A stretch of DNA of 64,000 nt from Amblyomma americanum (Eukaryota > Arthropoda > Arachnida > Ixodida > Ixodidae), in contig NC_135497.1 in the NCBI RefSeq assembly GCF_052857255.1, forward strand, positions 185,914,084-185,978,083, written 5' to 3'. The notes below the pieces were generated by a model that saw only the letters and a list, made by a program, of their open reading frames with translations, ran no database searches and was not told the origin of the DNA. Every line of letters starts with the position of its first letter. Position 1 is the stretch's first letter. Below, piece by piece: positions 57,032 to 64,000 of the stretch. The translations under genes and the position numbers were made by a program.

Positions 57032-57202
57032 CTGTGTATACTCGTGTAAGGGCCACACTTTTTTTCCGCGGTTGTGACAGGATGCGGCCCTTGCATGGGA
57101 CCGGAATTTTTCCGCAAAATTTTTCCAACTGCAGCGGAGCCCCAATTGTGCATCCCTTTTTTATGCTGTGACACTCATTTTTATGACGAATTAGCGCAGT
57201 CT

Positions 57203-57945
57203 CAGCTAATGGTTTTATGGGGTTCAACGTCTCAAAGTGACTCGAGCTATGAGGGACGGCATAGTGGAGAGCTCTGGATAATTTCGACCACGTGGATGGT
57301 GTTCTTTAAAGGGGCTCTGAAAAAGGTGCAGTATTCCTTGGATGTAAAAATATGCTGCTTCACAAATATCCCTTAGCAAGAATTTTTTTAATGCATCTTG
57401 TAGAAGCTGAGTAATCCGTAGTCAAAATTTGAATTTCACTGTCATCACTTTTTGCACGCTTAAAGGTCAGCACTCCTGGGGCATGAAAATTCCTGGGAGT
57501 GGATTGGAAGGGAAGAGCTTGCTGACCCGCCGTAGCGATGCAGCTGACTGGCTGTGGCCATGGTAGCTGTATGACTCTGGAAACAATCGTACCAATGGCC
57601 ATCTCTGAACAGAATTACACAGGAGCATGCGGTGGAGGGGGGCGCAAACATGAAAAAGTTGCCAGAAAGGAGTCTCCAACTTTCGCGCATGATTGTGGGT
57701 TCTCTGATGAGTGTAGAAGTGTATTATTTGGCTCAGGTGTTCTTGATGAGAAAATGAAGTGATTGAGGAGCTCATGTACTCTCCTCAGAAGGTGTTTCAG
57801 AGCTCCTTAAACGTGCACTGACATTGCACAGTGCACAGGCGCCTGGCATTTCGCCTCCATCGAAATGCGGCCGCCATAGCCGGGATCAAACTCGCGTGTT
57901 TCGGATCAGCAGCCTAGCGCCATAACCACTGATTCACTACTGCGG
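57203..57945 (-). mobile_element. tRNA-derived SINE (Ruka-like), interrupted
   Basis: The 3' part lies at 57203-57309 and the 5' part, with B box and head, at 57811-57945. Together they make a nearly full-length SINE. The gap is the TTAA MITE at 57306-57810, inserted in the TTAA of the family's cgtTAAAgaacc block. Confidence 0.8.
57306..57810. mobile_element. TTAA MITE of the AGGGGCTCTGAAA family, copy 3, inside a SINE
   Basis: It begins TTAAAGGGGCTCTGAAA and ends TTTCAGAGCTCCTTAA. The interior matches the copies at 25055 and 49676. The SINE on both sides shows the empty site directly: one TTAA before and a copy after insertion. Confidence 0.85.
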
Positions 57946-58470
57946 CTTTGTCCCAGCGAATCCTTAAAATACATAATGCGTTAAAAGCATGAGTGAGAGT
58001 GATACAGCTCAGAAGTAGAGGAAGCTGAAGTGCAGGAGTGGAGGACGCAGAAGTGCTTCGCCATCTTGCTTGCGGCTGCTCGGCAGCCTGGAGTAGTACT
58101 TCTGTCCCCGATTGTGTGGCACGTAATATTCGTCACAATAGGACGCGCACCTGATAACCGATGCGAATTAGCCGGAGTAAAACAGTAAACTGTGAGTAGA
58201 TGCAAAGCACGTTCACTGCGGCCTTGATGCAAAGCATACTGGCGCTGGCGACACCGGGCAAACTGTACACTACTACGGCGTGTATTGCCTGAGCCTAGTG
58301 GGTGCCATGTCGCCACAAGAAAACACTTCACTAGCGTGGGTGCATCTCAGTCTAGTTTTTTGCGCAGCATAACGTTTTGTCCTTCCTGGTGTGAATGCTG
58401 AGCGCACAAGACAAGCGGGCAGTGCTGAGGCACCACTTGTTTGCGGTTCCAGGCGGAGTCTGCTATGCGG

Positions 58471-59065
58471 TGTGGGGATTGAATGGGGAGATAAGTACGT
58501 TCTCCCCACTCGATCGCGGCTGACACGGTTCAAAGCCGCCCGGACCCCACCCCGTGGTCGCGTACGCTACTGAGCGCTCGCCGACCACGGCGGGCCTTGC
58601 TCTGGGGGAACAAAGGAACGACACATTGGCTGACACAAACAGGCATTTATTGCTACAGAAACAATAATGCCAGCTAGCAACAAGGTACGCTAATGAATCG
58701 AGGACGTCCGACTCACCAGCAAGGTTCCGAGCGAATGTTCGCCCACGCTAGGGCAAGGGATATATCCTCCGAAGGCCGGACGGGACGAGTACGGGAGCCT
58801 GTCTCCCCGTCGCTTCCTTGCCCCGCCGTCGAAGAGCGGAGCCGCGAGCGACACGTCCGCACGCGCCGAAAATCCCAGCCGAAAAACCCCCATGCCCCCT
58901 CTCCCGCGCGCGGGCTTTGGCAGTCTCACGCGCAGCGATGCTGGCGCCCTCTCTTGCCAGTTAATGTAACTGACAAGGGAATGCGCTCAGCCTCGAGGTG
59001 AGGTTGCCGCTGCACGGTGCCTCGCGGGAAAGCAAACTCAGGGGGCTGCAGGGCAGGTCCCCACA
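58471..59065 (-). mobile_element. Solo LTR (595 bp)
   Basis: The borders TGTGGGGA and TCCCCACA form an inverted repeat of 8 bp in TG...CA context. The 4 bp duplication GCGG flanks it (58467-58470 and 59066-59069). Read on the minus strand it has a TATA-like ggatatatccc and, downstream, caataaatgcctgtttgtgt as polyadenylation signal, so the LTR points left. No internal region follows. The short duplication suits a Gypsy-type element. Confidence 0.85.
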
Positions 59066-59265
59066 GCGGTATGACCTGTGTGTCATCGTACCGAGTGTCA
59101 CAGGCAGGTAATTGTCTGTGAGCTACCAGCATAACATACCACATAGGCAAAATTACTTACACATGAAGCATTTCTTCTGGCTGCCTTTTTTTTTTACGAA
59201 TTATCGGCTGCCAAGTTGGGGGTGCGGCCCTTACATGGAGGCAGCCCTTACTTGAGTATATATGG

Positions 59266-60764
59266 TAGTTCCCGCATGCATTGACCTCAGGCATGAAGAT
59301 GTGATCCATTTCAAAAGCATCCTTGAACTGGGGATTAAGCAGGTTAAGTGCAGCACTGGCAACTTATTACGTGTCAGATGTGTCTATAGATGGTTCACAC
59401 TCATTCACTCTGGCTAGATTAAATCAGCTTTGTTCTAACAGTGCAGCATTGCTCTAGCCAGCTCTTGTAGAGGACGTAAGGAGGAGGAGACCCGGCGCAC
59501 CGGCACCATTGGTGGCCATGGTATATTGCCTTAAAAAATAAGCCCAAGTGGCCATTGTAAAGGCATTTGTAATGGCTATGTTCCCCCTCGTTCCTTTTCT
59601 GCTAGGCATATCTGGATTTGCAGCTCATGGCCTCAATAGGGGTGCGCTACTGAAAAAAGGTCCACTGAAACTGCCCGTGTGATACATTTAGTAATGTTTT
59701 TGAATATGTTCTGGACATATACAAGCAATTATTTGAGTTGTCTATGTGCATTGAACAGCTGAGGACCTTCTAATGAAAGGTGGGAACCAACCTTCTAGGT
59801 GACAAGCTTTACAAAAATTGCCTTGGAACATCTCTCTCTCTCTCTATGGTGCAATCTGCAACAATATTTTTGCATGCTTACTGCAATGATGTGTCATTGG
59901 GAGCCCACTGCTGGTTTGTTACCAGTGTGCTAGTCACGTTAGGGTGATTAGCTTGAGTGGTTATTGTGTGCAAGTTTTGTGCATTCCATTTTTTGTTTGT
60001 AATGCAGGTACATTACTTTTTTTTACTTTATCATTGTGCATACTATAAGCAGGTTGAAAGAATGTCTTGACATGTACTGTCACAAGTGCAATTGCTTGGA
60101 CCATTGTAGTCACAATGTACTTAACAAGTAACTGTGAACTTTAGGCCAAGGACAAAATGCTAGGCTGTGCCATCAACTTAAATGAGCAAGCAAGCTGCTG
60201 TCAGCCTTGACCAACCTGTATTTGTCATGCTTTTTATACTGTTGCTCTGGTGTTTGCATAATCTAATAGCTGTACAGGACCTGTATATTGAAACTTCCAG
60301 TGACTACAAAGGAAGACCTTTGTAGTAGTGCATTCAAAGGTATTGTATTCAGAGCTTGTGCTGGCATCATCAGTTCATCTCATTTTTCTTGTTTGTTCAT
60401 CATGTTTGCTTCAGTTACAGATAGCATTTGTGCATGCACATGAGGGGCTCATATGCAGTGTATACAGGATGTTTCGCACACTAGTGCCATATTTTGCAGT
60501 GGCAGCTGAAGCAGTATTGCGGGGCCTAATTAGCCATTTAACTGATTACCCAGTGTAATGGCTCAGTCTTTATGGCGTTTTGTTGCAAACAAGTTGACAT
60601 GTTCTGTGAGGCCACATTCTTATGAAGCCAAAATGCTCGACGCTCTAAGCCAAAACGCTCGACGCTCATGTACCAAGATCTTCTCCGTATCAGAGTACCC
60701 CACTTCAACATTGACCCATAATGAAGGGTTGTTTTTTGCGTGTTCAGTTCTGTGTGCTGCGTGC
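59266..60764. other. Non-coding, downstream of RNF166
   Basis: A (TC)n run lies at about 59831-59845. No gene is seen. Confidence 0.45.
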
Positions 60765-61105
60765 GTTCAGAAAGATGCACTATTCTTCTCTGGGCGCTAT
60801 TTTTTAAATTCAACTTCATGGACTGCATTGTAATTCTGCAAAAAAAAAAAAAAAATTGCTCATTGTCATAATGAAACCATCATGCGTGATAAGAAATGTG
60901 ATTTTAAAGTCTATGTCAAATGTTTGAAGCTTTATCACAGATAAGAGGTAGCAAAATTGCCTAGTAACAGTAGGACGGCTCAATAGTGTTGCGAAAAATA
61001 TTTACACCAATAAAAGGATTATTCTGAATTTTGAAGTGAAAGAAACATTTTATGTCGAAAAATATTTTAATATTTTTAAATTTCTGAAGTTTCGGCATAT
61101 ATGGT
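60765..61105. repeat. Interspersed repeat, copy 2
   Basis: It matches 18320-18675 in order and orientation (atgtgattttaaagtctatg, ttacaccaataaaaggatta, atttctgaagtttcggcata). An A tract of about 15 lies at 60840. Confidence 0.65.
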
Positions 61106-61245
61106 CTTGTTCAGATGTCTTCACAGTGGGTCAGTTGTAGGTTGGCGTGTAAATATACATTTTTTTTCTATCAAGAATTTTTTTTTAACCACTGGAGAGT
61201 GGTGAAGTTTTATTTTAGAAGTGTTGGAATGTCACAAGAAACCAT

Positions 61246-61488
61246 GAGGGCCACCACGGTGACTCACTGGCTATGGCGCTCGGCTACTGACCCGAAAGGC
61301 ACGGGTTCCATCCCGGCCGCGGCAGTCAAATTTGGATGGAGGCGAAATTCTTGAGGTCCATGTACTGTGCGATGTCAGTGCACGTTAAAGAACCCCAGGT
61401 GGTCGAAGTGTCCGGATCCCATCACTATGGCGTCCCTCATAGCCTGAGTCGCTTTGGGGTGTTAAACCTCATAAACCATTAACTTTTA
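61246..61488 (+). mobile_element. tRNA-derived SINE (Ruka-like), full length
   Basis: The best copy in the window. The head is gccaccacggtgactcactg, the B box gggttccatcccggccgcgg, and the body and 3' end (gcctgagtcgctttggggtg, then ttaaacctcataaaccatta) are complete. The other eight Ruka-like copies are on the minus strand. Confidence 0.85.
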
Positions 61489-63579
61489 ATTTCATACAGA
61501 ACACCAAAAGTGGCCCCAAGTCTAGTCAAGATAAACATAAAATTTAAAAACGAATGTTCCAATCACTTTACTTAGTTTTGGTTCATTAGAAAGAGCACAA
61601 ATCACTGATAAGATAAACAGGTATCTCTGTATTGTTTGAATTAACTGTACCGAAACATGCCCTAACTTGCATAAGAAGGATAGGGCTTACCCTGTTCCCT
61701 TAAGCCTTGGTAATTTCATGCACTTGGCTCAGTGCGTGAAAGTGTTAGGATGGAGCTACCTTAACAAGCATTTCATAATTTCATAAGCTATGTAACAAAC
61801 TTTTCAGTTATCTCCAGTGGTGTGAAAGTTTATCAAATGATTAAAATACTGCTGTGCACTTGGGCAACATTTTAAGAATAGAATGTAATTTCATTTATGT
61901 CAACTTGCGCTTAATTTAAACTCCGCATAATTTGAACAATTTTTGCGATGTCCTTTGAGTTTGAATTATTGGGTTTGAGTTTCAATTACCTACTGCTAGT
62001 TTAATTCCTGTGAAATTATAGGCACATTTTAAAACCCTTTCTAGTTGTGCGAAACACCCTGTATATGTTTTAACAAGCATCAATGATTGGCTTTTGTAAG
62101 CAAATGTTTGTTACTTGTCAGTGCTGCTTTTTGTCATGTTCAAAGACACTGGATGGAGGATTTTGTGTAAAGAGGTGGATATGTCATTCAACTGCATAAT
62201 GTTTGAGCATTGTTAACTTGTAGGTCTTGACACGTTGCCTATGTGAAGAGACATGGGTGGAATACGATACTCAAACATGGTTCACTGTGCAGTGCAGACT
62301 TCACAATGTATTGCAGCACAACGCGTTTTCACAAGCTGCGGAATGGGCATTTCTACAAACCGTTCATTGCTTTGCTATGTTTTATTCAAAGCATTTGGAT
62401 TTCCTGTATATGCAGTCAAATTTGGTATGTAGTCTGTGGTCTCTGTACATGAAAAATGATAATTGTTTTTTGAGGAAAGGAAATAACGCAGCAACTATCT
62501 CGCTTATCTCTGCACCTTAAGAGAAGGGCAAGTTTGGTGCTATGTAAATCTGCTGTTCTAAAAGACTAAGCAGACTAATTTGGACTTGACCAGCATTCGG
62601 ACTTGCAGCCAGGGCTGTAAAGGAAGCTAACAGAATGTTTAAAATGCTATTGTTCAGTGTGAAACAGAACGTTACAAGGGCTGCAAATTGTGGGAAAAGG
62701 TGGGCAGGCCCACACATTTTGTGACTGGGTGCGTCATTCTAGCTAAGCCGTCATTTTAGATGCTTTATGACACAATTATTTGCATCACTGAAGTGACATA
62801 TCGCCCTTTTTTTTGCAAACCCTGTACTGCAGTGCCCTGTTTTTGCATCGCTTCTGGTTTTCTCCACAGGGCTTGCAGTGCAAAATCAGTATCAAGCTAA
62901 GGTACCGAGGAACCCAACAGGAAGCAGAACCATGCATCAGAGTATGAAAGAGCTCTACATTTTGTTGGGGCCTGCAGCCGTTCTCATCAGTTTTTGTAAA
63001 CTGTCAAAGCAATAATTTTTTCTTTTTCCTCCTCCTTGACCAAGTGTGTGGTGTCGTTTTTCATAGCAAGAAATTCAGTCCTGCTGCACAATATGTATAC
63101 AAAATCTATCCATTGCCTTTGTACACATTACATTTTATCGCTAAAGTGACAAAGTGCTTTCACATAAATGCATCCCCGGTACAGCCAGCAAATGATCCTG
63201 GTTGGCCATTGTCCACTTTCAGCTATATGAAATGTGTCCTTGCCTTGAGTGAAGCTTTAGAAAGTCACTCTTGAGCCAAATTTTAGCTTCTAGAGAAACC
63301 TTAAAAGGAGCTTTTGCACATACTAAGGATTTACATGGACATCTTCCACACAATGTGAACTAGTTGCTGACATTTTTTTGGGTGTTCGAAGTTGCTGCGT
63401 GTGCCACATCCACACATTTACAATACAAAATAGTTTAGTTTAGCGGGCAACAGTGACTTCCCAATGATAGTACAGCAGGAGGTCCTGCTTTTGCAAGTCG
63501 TGGAGTCTTCCTGTATGGTGTTTGACCATTTTCATTTTTCACTTTTGTACACCATCTGTAAATAGCCTTTTGTCTATTC
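61489..63579. other. Non-coding, nothing recognised
   Basis: Sequence near 61910-61990 (taatttaaactccgcataat) resembles a pogo-type terminal repeat. The frame at 62227-62520 has no known domain. Confidence 0.4.
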
Positions 63580-63585
63580 AATAAA
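63580..63585 (+). terminator. Candidate polyadenylation signal
   Basis: AATAAA in the context tgtctattcaataaaattct looks like a real 3' end. If it belongs to RNF166 the 3' UTR would be about 8.6 kb and include the nested elements, which is unlikely; it may belong to an unseen upstream exon or transcript. Confidence 0.3.
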
Positions 63586-63600
63586 ATTCTATGAAAAACA

Positions 63601-64000
63601 ACTGTAGCTCCATTTCTTTAGGACATGCTGTGTGGACACGTAAAAGATTCCAGCACACCAACTTGTAGATACTTGCTGAAACATGTAAATGGCTTGATAG
63701 TGAATCATTCCACAGGTTTTGGTTTTTGAACGTATTTTTTGAAATGCAACCATCTGGGTTGTAAAAAAAAAACGAGCTATGTTCCATAACCTTGGAACAA
63801 CGGGGAAACGTTCTTGCAAATGTGTGTCTACAAAGTTCGCCAAGCAATGGAACATTTGCTTAGCAATCGGAAACACCGCTGTCGTTTAAAGCTGTTGGAA
63901 GAAGGGAGGAAAAAGATAAATAATTGGAGGACACTTAAGCTTCGCCTTTAAGAGTGGAACGAGACAGCGTGTTGCAGCACTGCCAGGGAGTCCACGGAAC
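63601..64000. other. Right edge, no gene
   Basis: Short frames on the minus strand only. Nothing can be supported. Confidence 0.4.

Larger units (their letters stand above)
57032..59265. mobile_element. Outer MITE split by nested insertions
   Basis: The left end ctgtgtatactcgtgtaagg (57032) and the right end (inverse ccatatatactcaagtaagg, to 59265) form a terminal repeat that continues with G(C/G)CC(A/G)CA-type sequence; gatgcggcccttgcatggga on the left matches ggtgcggcccttacatggag on the right. Between them lie a SINE with a MITE inside it and a solo LTR. The remaining body at 57946-58466 is unassigned. Confidence 0.55.

Noticed and set aside
1..64000. CRISPR array, operon or other prokaryotic defence system
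   Set aside because: No regular short repeats with spacers and no bacterial gene clusters; the intron-bearing genes show nuclear eukaryotic DNA.

Overview
This is eukaryotic nuclear DNA, most likely from a hard tick (Ixodidae). The genes have introns with GT-AG junctions and polyadenylation signals, and they sit in about 42% GC, repeat-rich DNA. The repeats include many copies of a tRNA-headed SINE resembling the tick Ruka family, RTE-type LINE tails, a mariner, and several TTAA- and TA-flanked MITEs. No rRNA, CRISPR array or prokaryotic-type gene cluster is present. The tick assignment rests on my recognition of the repeats and protein matches, not on a search.

There are five protein-coding genes. 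From left to right they are: UBE2C (minus strand, 13367 to beyond the left edge; exons 1-4 present, last exon outside); NTPCR (plus, 13829-14389, one exon); an FBXO39-like F-box protein (plus, 14880-16061, one coding exon and a probable intron in the 5' UTR); RBFA, the mitochondrial ribosome-binding factor A (minus, 44178 to 28176, six exons rebuilt here, 351 residues); and an RNF166/RNF114-type RING E3 ligase (plus, 44575 to 54983, five exons, 222 residues). UBE2C/NTPCR and RBFA/RNF166 are two head-to-head pairs with about 460 and 396 bp between start codons, so each pair probably shares a bidirectional promoter. Three of the five genes belong to the ubiquitin system (an E2, an F-box protein and a RING E3).

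The rest is intron and intergenic DNA full of mobile elements. Positions 1-5345 hold a decayed DDE transposase, a LINE with a tandem-monomer 5' region and intact ORF1 but broken ORF2, and two MITEs. The UBE2C introns hold an 865 bp TTAA MITE, a SINE and a dead mariner. Positions 16.2-28 kb are intergenic with SINEs, two RTE tails and two TTAA elements that abut at one shared TTAA. The RBFA introns hold two fold-back elements, an array of TGACTCA sites, a possible LTR and four SINE types. The RNF166 introns hold a minisatellite, a 375 bp palindrome and a pogo-like MITE with a second MITE nested inside. Beyond RNF166 lies a stack of at least four elements at 57032-59265, including a solo LTR.

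I see no new molecular machine. The most informative features are the nested and abutting transposons, whose target duplications can be read directly, the gene pairing, and the gene structures with very short exons.
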